DNA of 64,000 bases from assembly GCA_027484575.1 (NCBI GenBank), contig JAIXSQ010000009.1:105106-169105 (forward strand), read 5' to 3'. Positions within the stretch are counted from its first letter, which is position 1, and every line of letters begins with the position of its first letter. The notes under the pieces were generated by a model. The model did not search any database and was not told the DNA's origin. It saw only the letters and a list, made by a program, of their open reading frames with translations. Below are positions 36,464 to 48,592 of this stretch, one piece after another. Source of the stretch: Comamonadaceae bacterium (GTDB taxonomy: Bacteria; Pseudomonadota; Gammaproteobacteria; Burkholderiales; Burkholderiaceae_C). Both the position numbers and the translations under genes were made by a program.

Positions 36464-36495
36464 ACGCCGCGTCGGCTGAGGCACCGACGCGGCGT
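36464..36495 (-). promoter_or_regulatory. intercistronic stem-loop between dnaK and dnaJ
   Basis: A perfect 12-bp inverted repeat (ACGCCGCGTCGG / CCGACGCGGCGT) with an 8-base loop lies between the dnaK stop and the dnaJ start. On the transcribed strand it is followed by TTTGCGC, not a true U-run. It probably attenuates or stabilises, setting the DnaK:DnaJ ratio. Confidence 0.6.
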
Positions 36496-36519
36496 GGTCG
36501 TATCGGGCAGCGCGCCGCG

Positions 36520-38475
<1,956 letters not shown>

Positions 38476-38537
38476 GATGTCTTCTCCTGTTCCTGTGTTC
38501 GGGTCGGGGGCCGGCGGGGCCCGCGGGATGCGTGTCA

Positions 38538-38565
38538 GGTAGGGGCTGCCGCCCCGTGTTTCAAG
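38538..38565 (-). promoter_or_regulatory. sigma-32-like promoter before dnaK
   Basis: On the minus strand CTTGAAA (38559-38565) is followed after 13 bases by CCCCTACC (38538-38545), close to the heat-shock consensus CTTGAA-N13-CCCCATnT. It lies just after the grpE stop and 62 bases before the dnaK start, so dnaK-dnaJ may be boosted independently of grpE. Confidence 0.6.
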
Positions 38566-38568
38566 CGG

Positions 38569-39135
38569 TCACGACGCCGCGACGGTCACCAGGGCCGGCC
38601 GCAGCACGCGCTCGGCGATGGAGTAGCCCTTCTGCAGCACCGCCACGACGGTGTTGGCCTCCTGGCCGCTGCCCGGCACCATCGAGATGGCCTGGTGGTG
38701 GTGGGGGTCGAAGCGCGTGCCGGCGGCCGGCGCGATCTCCAGCACCTTGTTGCGCTCCAGCGCCGACTTGAGCTGGCGCAGCGTGGCCTCGGCGCCCTCG
38801 CGGATCTGCTCGGGGGTGGCGTCCTGGATGGCCAGGCCGGCCTCCAGGCTGTCGCACACCGGCAGCAGGCTCTCGGCGAAGCTCTCCACCGCGAACTTGC
38901 GCGCCTTGGACATCTCGTCCTCGGCGCGGCGGCGCACGTTCTGCACCTCGGCCTGGGCCCGCAGGTAGTTCTCGGACAGCTCCGCGTTCTTGGCCCGCAG
39001 CTGCTCGAGCTCGGCCAGGGTGGAGGCCAGGTCGGTCGCGTTGGCGGCGGCGGCCGCCTCGTGCTCCTCGGGGCTGACGTCGGCGGCGGCCGGGGCGCCG
39101 TCCAGCGTGGGTTCGATCTTGGTCGGGTCGGTCAT
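38569..39135 (-). CDS. grpE: nucleotide exchange factor GrpE
   Basis: 188 residues from ATG 39135 ([13 protein letters not shown]). A long N-terminal coiled-coil region (about 35-90) is followed by the GrpE head ([16 protein letters not shown] region: [37 protein letters not shown]). It releases ADP from DnaK. First gene of the grpE-dnaK-dnaJ cluster. An upstream in-frame extension has no family support and overlaps the promoter. Confidence 0.95.
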   Translation of the reverse strand: MTDPTKIEPTLDGAPAAADVSPEEHEAAAAANATDLASTLAELEQLRAKNAELSENYLRAQAEVQNVRRRAEDEMSKARKFAVESFAESLLPVCDSLEAGLAIQDATPEQIREGAEATLRQLKSALERNKVLEIAPAAGTRFDPHHHQAISMVPGSGQEANTVVAVLQKGYSIAERVLRPALVTVAAS

Positions 39136-39174
39136 GGGGGTAGGAAGGCTCTGCGCGAACGAAACTGCGCGGCA

Positions 39175-39201
39175 CCTTGGGGCAGTGTCGGGGGTTTCAA
39201 G
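39175..39201 (-). promoter_or_regulatory. sigma-32-like promoter of grpE
   Basis: On the minus strand CTTGAAA (39195-39201) and CCCCAAGG (39175-39182) are 12 bases apart, a good match to heat-shock promoters, with a 40-base leader to grpE. The remaining 338-bp gap up to the FKBP gene holds only this promoter and a repeat pair. Confidence 0.7.
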
Positions 39202-39337
39202 ACGCCGGCAGGGTCTTTCCGGCCGAAAAATGCTGAGCTTGGCCCGAAGGGGCCAGGGGAAGGGGGCCGGAGCCGGGGGCCGGGCGGCCGGACCGCCCGG
39301 CGCTGCCCGCCATGCCCCCCTTGCCCGCACCACCCCT

Positions 39338-39424
39338 GTCATCCCCGCGAAAGCGGGGATCCAGGCCGGCGCTCGAGGGTAGGCGCCGGCCGTCGCTGGA
39401 CCCCCGCCTGCGCGGGGGTGACGG
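39338..39424. repeat. inverted pair of palindromic repeat units
   Basis: Units at 39338-39364 (GTCATCCCCGCGAAAGCGGGG...) and 39396-39424 (CTGGACCCCCGCCTGCGCGG...TGACGG) are in opposite orientation around a GCGCTCGAGGG.. centre. Stem pairs differ between units but stay complementary. They lie downstream of the leftward FKBP gene's stop. Confidence 0.85.
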
Positions 39425-39473
39425 CCTGAGGTGGCTTGGGCGAGCGTCGGGACGGCGCGCCGCCCCTGGCCGC

Positions 39474-39824
39474 TCAATGCGCGTCCAGCAGCTCCACGTC
39501 GAACTTCAGGGTCGCGTTGGGCGGGATCACGCCGCCGGCGCCCCGGGCGCCGTAACCCAGTTGCGGCGGGATGATCAGGGTGCGCTGGCCGCCGATCTTC
39601 ATGCCGGCCACGCCCTCGTCCCAGCCCTTGATCACCATGCCGGCGCCCAGGGAGAAGGCGAAGGGGTCGTTGCGGTCGCGGCTGCTGTCGAACTTGGCGC
39701 CCTGCTGGCCGTCCTGGTAGAGCCAGCCGGTGTAGTGCACGTGCACGTGCTGGCCGGGGCGGGCTTCGGCGCCGGTGCCCGGCACGGTGTCTTCGTACTG
39801 CAGGCCGGAAGGGGTGGTGATCAT
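39474..39824 (-). CDS. FKBP-type peptidyl-prolyl cis-trans isomerase
   Basis: 116 residues, single minimal FKBP domain without signal peptide: [51 protein letters not shown] and [15 protein letters not shown] are all present. It isomerises X-Pro bonds in the cytosol. ATG 39824; 17 bp after the FAH-family gene, so probably co-transcribed. Confidence 0.95.
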   Translation of the reverse strand: MITTPSGLQYEDTVPGTGAEARPGQHVHVHYTGWLYQDGQQGAKFDSSRDRNDPFAFSLGAGMVIKGWDEGVAGMKIGGQRTLIIPPQLGYGARGAGGVIPPNATLKFDVELLDAH

Positions 39825-39841
39825 GGTCGGGTCCTGGGTGT

Positions 39842-41026
39842 TCAGAGCAGACCGCGGCGGGCCAGGTCGCGCATCAGCGCGGCGGTGCCGTAGGTCCAGG
39901 GGGGGATGCGGTCGGAGGTCGACACGCGGTTGGCGAGTGTACCGAGGGCCGGCGTGTGCACGGTGACCACGTCCCCGGCCACGTGCGTGAAGCCCTGCCC
40001 GGGCCCATGGCGGTCCTGCGTGGGCGCGAACATGGTGCCCAGGAAGAGCACGAAGCCGTCGGGGTACTGGTGGTTCGCGCCGGCCGCCTGGGCCACCAGG
40101 TCCAGCGGGTCGCGGCTGATCCTGGCCAGCGAGCTGGCACCGTCGAGCACGTAGCCCTCGGGCCCGTCCACCCGCATGGCCAGGTCGCAGCGGCGCACGT
40201 CGTCGATGCCGAAGCCGTCGTCGAACAGGCGCACCCAGGGCCCGATCGCGCAGCTGCCGTTGTTGTCCTTGGCCTTGCCCAGCAGCAGGGCGCTGCGGCC
40301 CTCGAAGTCGCGCAGGTTGACGTCGTTGCCCAGCGCGGCGCCGCGCACCCGGCCGCGGCTGTCCACGGCCAGGACGACCTCGGGCTCGGGGTTGTTCCAC
40401 TCGCTGGCGGGGTGCAGGCCGACCTCGGCCCCCGTGCCCACCGCGCTCATGGGCTGCGACTTGGTGAACACCTCGGCATCGGGCCCGATGCCCACCTCCA
40501 GGTACTGCGACCACATGCCCTGGGCCAGCAGCACCTCCTTGAGCCGGGCCGCCTTGGGCGAGCCCGGGCGCACGGCCGACAGGTTGTCGCCGATCACCGC
40601 CACCACGGCGGCGCGCACGGCCTCGGCGCGCGAGGCGTCGCCGCGGCACTGCTCCTCGATGACCCGCTCGAGCATCGAGGCCACGAAGGTCACGCCCGCG
40701 GCCTTGATCGCCTGCAGGTCGCAGGGCGCCAGCAGCCAGGGCGTGCCCGCCGCGCGGCGGTCGTGCGCCGAATTGGCCAGCACGTCGGCCGTGGCCGCCA
40801 GGCGCGGCGCCGCATGGGCGCGCACCGCGGCGGCCGGGTCGTCCAGCTCCAGCAGGTCGCGCAGCGTGGGCGCCAGCGCCGACAGGTCCGACACCTCGGT
40901 GGGCGTGATGCGCACCAGCACCGGCCCCAGGCCCTCGACCTGGCAGCGGCCCACCAGCAGGGCGCGGTCGGCATCACGGGGCAGGGCGCGCTCGGGCGCG
41001 AGGGCGGCATGCAGGGCGTCGGTCAT
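39842..41026 (-). CDS. fumarylacetoacetate hydrolase family protein
   Basis: 394 residues, the long FAH-family form with a ~150-residue N-terminal region. Metal-binding and core blocks are visible: [50 protein letters not shown]. Such enzymes hydrolyse, hydrate or isomerise diketo/keto-deoxy acids in aromatic or sugar-acid breakdown; the substrate is not deducible. The start ATG 41026 overlaps the stop of the HxlR-like regulator by four bases (41023-41026). Confidence 0.85.
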   Translation of the reverse strand: MTDALHAALAPERALPRDADRALLVGRCQVEGLGPVLVRITPTEVSDLSALAPTLRDLLELDDPAAAVRAHAAPRLAATADVLANSAHDRRAAGTPWLLAPCDLQAIKAAGVTFVASMLERVIEEQCRGDASRAEAVRAAVVAVIGDNLSAVRPGSPKAARLKEVLLAQGMWSQYLEVGIGPDAEVFTKSQPMSAVGTGAEVGLHPASEWNNPEPEVVLAVDSRGRVRGAALGNDVNLRDFEGRSALLLGKAKDNNGSCAIGPWVRLFDDGFGIDDVRRCDLAMRVDGPEGYVLDGASSLARISRDPLDLVAQAAGANHQYPDGFVLFLGTMFAPTQDRHGPGQGFTHVAGDVVTVHTPALGTLANRVSTSDRIPPWTYGTAALMRDLARRGLL

Positions 41027-41376
41027 GGGGTGGGTCCGGGTCGGTGGGGGGAACGGGGCGCGGGCACGGGGCCGGCCTTGCGGCGGCCCTGCGCCCAGCG
41101 CTGCGCATAGGCGGGCAGGCCGTCCAGGCAGCGCAGCAGCCCGGCGCCCGCGGGCGTGAGGTGGTAGCCCTCGTCGCCGTGCGCCAGCAGGCCGGCCTCG
41201 CGCAGCGCCTTCAGGCGGGTGTTCAGGGTGTTGGGCGTCACGCCGCCCACGCTGTCCTGCAGCAGCCGGAAGGTCTGCGCATGGCCGTCGGCCAGCGCCC
41301 ACAGGATGCGCAGGGCGTAGCGCGCTTCGAGCAGCGCCAGCAGCTGGGGCAGGGCGGCGGGATCCTTGGCGGGCAC
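41023..41376 (-). CDS. HxlR-like winged-helix transcriptional regulator
   Basis: 117 residues if started at GTG 41376 (VPAKDPAALPQLLALLEARYALRILWALADG); the frame stays open up to an ATG at 41550, but that N-terminal extension is Pro/Arg-rich, overlaps the divergent gene start and looks non-coding. The winged helix region (QTFRLLQDSVGGVTPNTLNTRLKALREAGLLAHGDEGYHLTPAGAGL) matches the HxlR group, though the usual N-terminal Cys is absent. It overlaps the FAH-family gene and probably controls it. Confidence 0.7.
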   Translation of the reverse strand: MPAKDPAALPQLLALLEARYALRILWALADGHAQTFRLLQDSVGGVTPNTLNTRLKALREAGLLAHGDEGYHLTPAGAGLLRCLDGLPAYAQRWAQGRRKAGPVPAPRSPHRPGPTP

Positions 41377-41534
41377 GGCGGGCGGATGCAGGTCGGGACA
41401 GGGTGCGGGTGCGGCCCTGCCGGACGGGTCTCCGCCCGGCAGGGCGCGCCAGTGTAGCCGCGGCTGCTCCCGATTCCATAGCAGGACGGCAAGCACGGGC
41501 CGGGGCGTGTGGCGCGCCGGCCGCGTGCCCGCGC

Positions 41535-41540
41535 TAGCAT
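41535..41540 (+). promoter_or_regulatory. candidate -10 element of the HMCES/YedK gene
   Basis: TAGCAT ends 8 bases before ATG 41549 with no Shine-Dalgarno between, the same geometry as at 9035-9040 and 45940-45945. This would give a leaderless mRNA. No clear -35. Confidence 0.35.
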
Positions 41541-41548
41541 CGCCGGCC

Positions 41549-42259
41549 ATGTGCGCGAACTACATCCCCGTGAGCCGGCGCGACCGGCTGCTCAGCTTCT
41601 TCGGGGTGGACCGCGCGCGCGACGATGCGCCCACCGAGACCTGGCCGCTGGGGCTGGCGCCCTTCATCCGGCTGGCCCAGGACGGCTCCGGCCTCGAGCG
41701 GGTGGTGGACGACGGCATCTTCGGCCTGCTGCCGGCCTTCGCCACCGAGATCGCCTACGGCCGCCGCACCTACAACGCCCGCAGCGAGACGGTGGACCGG
41801 CTGCCCAGCTTCCGCGATGCCTGGCGCAGCGGCTGGCGCTGCATCATCCCCTGCGAGGCGATCTACGAGCCCTGCTGGGAGAGCGGCAGCGCGGTGCGCT
41901 GGGTGATCCACCAGGAGGGCGCCGTGCCCTTCGGCGTGGCCGGGCTGTGGCGGCCCTGGCGGCATCCCGACGGGCGCGAGCTGCTGTCGTTCGCGATGCT
42001 GACGGTCAACGCCGACGGCCATCCGGTGATGCAGCGCTTCCACCGGCCCGAGGACGAGAAGCGCATGGTGGTGATCCTCGATCCCGAGGACTACGGCGGC
42101 TGGCTGTCGTGCCGCGTGCAGGACGCGCATGCCTACCTGCGCCGCTGGGACAAGCCGCTGCTGGCCGAGCCGTCGCCGCTGCCGCCGCGCGCGCCCAAGG
42201 CGGGCAGCGTGCGCACCCTGCGGCCGCCCCCGCCGCCGGCGACCGGCAGCCTGTTCTGA
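41549..42259 (+). CDS. SOS response-associated peptidase (HMCES/YedK, SRAP)
   Basis: 236 residues. Catalytic Cys2 directly after Met (MCANYIP), then TYNARSETV, CIIPCEAIYEP (active-site Glu) and NADGHPVMQRFHRPEDEKRMVVIL (conserved His). It covalently traps abasic sites in single-stranded DNA through Cys2. Start fixed by the Cys2 requirement. C-terminal Pro/Arg-rich tail. Divergent from the HxlR/FAH genes. No LexA-like box is seen upstream here. Confidence 0.93.
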   Translation: MCANYIPVSRRDRLLSFFGVDRARDDAPTETWPLGLAPFIRLAQDGSGLERVVDDGIFGLLPAFATEIAYGRRTYNARSETVDRLPSFRDAWRSGWRCIIPCEAIYEPCWESGSAVRWVIHQEGAVPFGVAGLWRPWRHPDGRELLSFAMLTVNADGHPVMQRFHRPEDEKRMVVILDPEDYGGWLSCRVQDAHAYLRRWDKPLLAEPSPLPPRAPKAGSVRTLRPPPPPATGSLF

Positions 42260-42291
42260 GCCCGGGCCGCAGCCGAGAGCCGCGCGCCGCC

Positions 42292-42963
42292 TCAGAGCTT
42301 CATCGGCTGGGTCTGGTCGAACCCGTGGTCGCTCTGCTGGAACTCGGCATCGCGCTCGGCCAGCATGCGCTCCAGGTCCTGGCGCGGCGAGCCGGCGGAG
42401 GCTTGCGCGATCCGGGTCGGGCCCGTGATCACGTCGGCGTCGCCCCCCGGGCGCGCCTTCAGCGCGACGGTGCGCGCGTAGGCATCGGGATCGGTCGGCG
42501 CCTGCGACCAGCTGGCCGGCGGGGGCAGCTCGGCCGGCGCCGCGCCGGGCGCCACCTGGAACTGCCACGAGAAGCCCATCAGCCACTCGGACGCGCTGGG
42601 GTCCAGGGCGGTGATGCGCCGCTCGAGCGCCGACTGCAGCGCCGGGCCGTGCAGCACGAGCCGGGGGTCCCAGTGCTGCAGATTCAGCCGCACGTGGATG
42701 CCCACGTCGCGGCCGGGCATGGCCATCGACAGCGGTTCGCTCTTGAGCCAGGCCGCCGGGATGCCGGCCTGCTGCAGCGTGTCGCGCATGGAGATGCGCA
42801 CCACCTCCTTGCGCACCGCATGGGGCGTGTCCGCCCCGCTGAGGGTGGAGCTGGAGCTGGGGAACTGCTGGGACAGCTGTTCGCCGGGCAGGGAATGCGG
42901 TGCCGGCCGGCCCGCCGGACGCGCGGGCGCCGACCCGCCGAACCATCGTTGCAACACACCCAT
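42292..42963 (-). CDS. hypothetical protein
   Basis: 223 residues with an N-terminal low-complexity Pro/Ser region (about 10-45) and a mixed alpha/beta body (about 50-215). No signal peptide, membrane segment or motif I recognise. Coding is supported by codon-position GC bias and the uninterrupted frame between neighbouring genes. It diverges from the PLP-enzyme gene over a 218-bp AT-richer gap. Function unknown. Confidence 0.7.
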   Translation of the reverse strand: MGVLQRWFGGSAPARPAGRPAPHSLPGEQLSQQFPSSSSTLSGADTPHAVRKEVVRISMRDTLQQAGIPAAWLKSEPLSMAMPGRDVGIHVRLNLQHWDPRLVLHGPALQSALERRITALDPSASEWLMGFSWQFQVAPGAAPAELPPPASWSQAPTDPDAYARTVALKARPGGDADVITGPTRIAQASAGSPRQDLERMLAERDAEFQQSDHGFDQTQPMKL

Positions 42964-43181
42964 GCCCGCCCCTCCTCAGCGCGACAACCGCGCCGGCGCA
43001 GTCTAGGGTTTGGCACAAATTGTTGCAATCACACCTATTCTTGTTACATGAAAGGCTGACGAACGGCAGCTCGGCGGGTCCCCGACGGTGTTGCCCCGGC
43101 TGGGCCGGGGGTGCCTGCACCGTCATGGGGCCGGTGCTAAAGTCGCCCGCCCTGCGAAAGCATCCTGAAGAGAGGTCCCCC

Positions 43182-44333
43182 ATGCCCGGACTGCTGCCCG
43201 ACGTCGATCCCGATGGCCTGCTCGAGTTCTCGGTGGTCTACACCGACCGCGCGCTGAACCACATGTCCAAGGCCTTCCAGGGCGTGATGACCGGCATCGG
43301 GAGCATCCTCAAGGAGGTCTACGGGGCCCACTCGGCCGTGCTGGTGCCCGGCAGCGGCACCTTCGGCATGGAAGCCGTGGCGCGGCAGTTCGCTGGCGGC
43401 AAGCACGTGCTGGTGCTGCGCAACGGCTGGTTCAGCTACCGCTGGACGCAGATCTTCGAGATGGGGGGCATCCCCGCGTCCCACCAGGTGCTCAAGGCCC
43501 GCCGCCAGGGCGCCGGCCCCACCGCGCCCTGGGTGCCCGCCCCCATCGCCGAGGTGCAGGCGGCCATCCGCGAGCACAAGCCCGCCGTGGTGTTCGCGCC
43601 CCACGTGGAGACGGCCGCCGGGATGCTGCTGTCCGACGACTACCTGCGCGCCGTCGCCGACGCGGTGCATGCGGTGGGCGGCCTGTTCGTGCTCGACTGC
43701 ATCGCCTCGGGGGCGATGTGGGTCGACATGCGCGCCACCGGCGTCGACGTGCTGATCTCGGCGCCGCAGAAGGGCTGGAGCAGCTCGCCCTGCTGCGCCA
43801 TGGTCATGCTGTCCGAGCGCGCCCGCGCCGCCATCGACGGCACCACCAGCAGCAGCTTCGCCTGCGACCTGAAGAAGTGGCTGCAGCTGATGGAGGCCTA
43901 CGAGCAGGGCAGCCACATGTACCACGCCACCATGCCCACCGACGCGCTGGTGCGGCTGCACGCCACCATGCAGGAGACCCGCGCCTACGGCTTCGCCAAG
44001 GTCAAGGCCGAGCAGGAGGAGCTGGGCCGCAAGGTGCGCGCGCTGTTCGAGTCGCGCGGCTTCGCCAGCGTGGCGGCCGACGGCTGGAAGGCACCGGGCG
44101 TGGTGGTCAGCTACACCACCGACCCCGAGCTGCAGAACGCCAGGCGCTTCCTGGCCGAGGGCCTGCAGACCGCCGCCGGCGTGCCGCTGCAGTGCGACGA
44201 GGGCGCCGACTTCCGCACCTTCCGCATCGGCCTGTTCGGGCTGGACAAGTGGCACCACGTGGACCGCACCGTGGGCCTGCTGGCCGACGCGCTGGACCGC
44301 ATGGGCATCCACGCGCCGGCGAAGGCGGCCTGA
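43182..44333 (+). CDS. class V aminotransferase-fold PLP-dependent enzyme
   Basis: 383 residues. PLP-binding Lys197 in ISAPQKGWSSSP, Asp in FVLDCIASG (pyridine-N contact) and GSGTFGMEAVARQF (phosphate region) fit the alanine-glyoxylate / serine-pyruvate aminotransferase branch. AGAGG-type Shine-Dalgarno before ATG 43182. Single gene: divergent hypothetical upstream, repeats downstream. The 42964-43181 leader has an AT-rich patch with several weak -10/-35 candidates, none decisive. The substrate is unassigned. Confidence 0.88.
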   Translation: MPGLLPDVDPDGLLEFSVVYTDRALNHMSKAFQGVMTGIGSILKEVYGAHSAVLVPGSGTFGMEAVARQFAGGKHVLVLRNGWFSYRWTQIFEMGGIPASHQVLKARRQGAGPTAPWVPAPIAEVQAAIREHKPAVVFAPHVETAAGMLLSDDYLRAVADAVHAVGGLFVLDCIASGAMWVDMRATGVDVLISAPQKGWSSSPCCAMVMLSERARAAIDGTTSSSFACDLKKWLQLMEAYEQGSHMYHATMPTDALVRLHATMQETRAYGFAKVKAEQEELGRKVRALFESRGFASVAADGWKAPGVVVSYTTDPELQNARRFLAEGLQTAAGVPLQCDEGADFRTFRIGLFGLDKWHHVDRTVGLLADALDRMGIHAPAKAA

Positions 44334-44349
44334 GCGGCCTGCACGGCCC

Positions 44350-44465
44350 GTCGTCCCCGCGCAGGCGGGGACCCCTGGTCGGGCAGGGCGGTCGATCGTG
44401 GATGCCCGCCTTCGCGGGCATGACGCTCCCACGGCCCGTCGTCCTCGCGCAGGCGGGGACCCACG
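44350..44465. repeat. three palindromic repeat units
   Basis: Units at 44350-44374, 44398-44425 (mirror orientation, GCCCGC/GCGGGC stem) and 44438-44465 fill the convergent gap between the PLP-enzyme and amidase genes. The third has a stem mismatch (GTCCTC against GGGGAC). Confidence 0.85.
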
Positions 44466-44466
44466 C

Positions 44467-45933
44467 CTAGTCCCCCGGCCGCCGCGCGATGAAGTCCGCG
44501 CGCACCGCCTCGTACCCCGCCGCCACCCGCAGCACCTGCGCATCGGCCCCGTGCGCGCCCAGCAGCTGCAGCCCCATCGGCCAGCCGTGCTGCAGGTGGA
44601 AGCCCGCCGGCACGCAGGCCGCGGGCACGCCGGCCAGCGTGGCGTAGGTCGTCACCTCCATCCACCGGTGGTAGGTGTCCATCGCCCGGCCCGCGATGGC
44701 CTGCGGCCAGCGCTCGCCGACCGGGAACGGCCAGCACTGCGCCGAGGGCAGGGCCAGCACGTCCCAGCGGCCCTGCGGCCCCAGCAACGACTGCAGCTTC
44801 TGGAAGAACGCACTGCGCACCTGCGCGGCGCGCTGCACGTCGGCCCAGGCCAGGCCGCGGCTGCCTTCCCACTCCCACAGCGCCTCGGGCTTGAGCGCGT
44901 CGCGCGCGCCGGGCAGCTGCAGCAGCGCGTCCACGCGCGGGCCCACCAGCGCGCGGCGCCACACCAGCCAGCAGTCCCACAGCCGCTGCAGGTCCACGCC
45001 CAGCGCCGCTTCCTCGACGCGGGCGCCGGCCGCCTCGCAGTGGCGCAGCGCGTCCCGGCAGGCGTCGAGCACGCCGTCCTCCATCGCCAGGTGCCCGCCC
45101 AGGTCGCCCAGCCAGCCGATGCGCAGCCCGCGCAACGCCGCCGGTGCGTCGGCCGGCGTCTCCCAGCGGAAGGCATCGCGCAGCGACAACGGCAGCTGCG
45201 GGTCGGCGCCGGCCTGCACCTGCAGCAGGCGGGCCAGGTCCTCGACCGTGCGGGCCATCGGTCCCTCGGTGCCCAGCTGGTCCAGCCACACCTCGGGGCC
45301 GGGGCCGGTGGGCACGCGGCCCTGCGTCGGCCGCAGGCCGAACACGTGGTTCCAGCCCGCCGGGTTGCGCAGCGAGCCCATGAAATCCGAGCCGTCGGCC
45401 ACCGGCAGCAGCCGCAGGGCCAGCGCGACCGCCGCGCCGCCGCTGCTGCCGCCCGCGCTCACGGCCGGGTCCCAGGCGTTGCGCGTGGCGCCGTGCAGCG
45501 TGCTGAAGGTGTGCGAGCCCAGGCCCAGCTCGGGCGTGGTGCTGCGGCCGATGAAGATGGCGCCGGCCGCGCGCAGCCGCCCCGCCATGACGCTGTCGCG
45601 CGGCGCGACATGGCGGGCCAGCAGGGTGCAGCCGCGGGTGGTGGGCAGGCCCGCCACCTCGGTCAGGTCCTTGGGCGCCATCGGCAGGCCGTGCAGCCAG
45701 CCGCGGTCCTCGCCGCGTGCCAGCTCGGCATCGCGGGCATCGGCCTCGGCCAGCAGCTCGGCCTGCGGCCGCAGGTGCACGAGCGCGTTGCAGCCGGGGT
45801 TCAGGCGCGCGATGCGGGCCAGCGTCGCCTGCATGAGCTCGCGGCACGACAGCCGGCGTGCCCGCAGCAGCGCGGCCTGGCGGTGGGCGGGCAGGGCGGT
45901 CGGGTCGCCCGTGTGGGTGGTGTCCTCGGTCAT
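44467..45933 (-). CDS. amidase signature family protein
   Basis: 488 residues. Ser-cisSer-Lys triad visible: Lys88 (PMAPKDLTEV), cis-Ser in SAGGSSGGAAVALA (163-164) and nucleophile Ser near 187 (GSDFMGSLRNPAGW). The family hydrolyses amides or acts as GatA-like amidotransferase; context and lack of gatB/C neighbours favour a general amidase. ATG 45933. A TAGCAT (45940-45945) lies 6 bases upstream, again with no Shine-Dalgarno. Divergent from the hybrid kinase. Confidence 0.93.
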   Translation of the reverse strand: MTEDTTHTGDPTALPAHRQAALLRARRLSCRELMQATLARIARLNPGCNALVHLRPQAELLAEADARDAELARGEDRGWLHGLPMAPKDLTEVAGLPTTRGCTLLARHVAPRDSVMAGRLRAAGAIFIGRSTTPELGLGSHTFSTLHGATRNAWDPAVSAGGSSGGAAVALALRLLPVADGSDFMGSLRNPAGWNHVFGLRPTQGRVPTGPGPEVWLDQLGTEGPMARTVEDLARLLQVQAGADPQLPLSLRDAFRWETPADAPAALRGLRIGWLGDLGGHLAMEDGVLDACRDALRHCEAAGARVEEAALGVDLQRLWDCWLVWRRALVGPRVDALLQLPGARDALKPEALWEWEGSRGLAWADVQRAAQVRSAFFQKLQSLLGPQGRWDVLALPSAQCWPFPVGERWPQAIAGRAMDTYHRWMEVTTYATLAGVPAACVPAGFHLQHGWPMGLQLLGAHGADAQVLRVAAGYEAVRADFIARRPGD

Positions 45934-45939
45934 CGGGCG

Positions 45940-45945
45940 ATGCTA
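45940..45945 (-). promoter_or_regulatory. candidate -10 element of the amidase gene
   Basis: TAGCAT on the minus strand, 6 bases before the start codon, embedded in GCTAGCAT as before the DUF2126 and YedK genes. It suggests leaderless transcription; the -35 is not evident. Confidence 0.35.
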
Positions 45946-46048
45946 GCCCGCCACGCTCGCGTTCGCGTCCGACGCGAGCCGCCGCGGGCCGCCGTACAGT
46001 GCCACGGCTGACCTGCGGGCGGGGATCGTCGCGGGCCGGTTCACCTTG

Positions 46049-48331
<2,283 letters not shown>

Positions 48332-48341
48332 GGGTGGCCGC

Positions 48342-48456
48342 CGCCCCGGCGAACCCCGGGGCCCAGTGTCCCCGCCGTCGCCCCGGCGAAGGCCGGGGCC
48401 CAGTGACTTGGCGGCGGGGTCAAAGTCACTGGATCCCGGCTTGCGCCGGGATGACG
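48342..48456. repeat. palindromic repeat cluster with CAGTGACTT-type flanks
   Basis: A unit at 48342-48369, then an inverted pair of 34-base units at 48376-48409 (CGTCGCCCCGGCG...CAGTGACTT) and 48423-48456 (AAGTCACTGGATCCCGG...ATGACG), fill the 261-bp gap before the amidohydrolase gene. The pair recurs at 54582-54670. Confidence 0.85.
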
Positions 48457-48592
48457 GCCTCGGGGATCGCCGCCTGCGCCGTGACCACCGACCCCTGCCA
48501 ACCGCCACGAAAGTTCGCCGCGTTTCCCGCATTGACCGCGCGGCGACGTCCGCCCAGAGTCGTCCAGCTCGACAACAACGAAGGAGACATCC

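Noticed and set aside
41377..41550. N-terminal extension of the HxlR-like regulator to ATG 41550
   Set aside because: The extension is Pro/Arg-rich, unlike HxlR proteins, and overlaps the start of the divergent YedK gene and its promoter.
43010..43028. Sigma-54-like TTGGCAC...TTGCAA upstream of the class V aminotransferase gene
   Set aside because: The GG-to-GC spacing is one base too long for sigma-54, which tolerates almost no change; no activator gene or upstream site is nearby.
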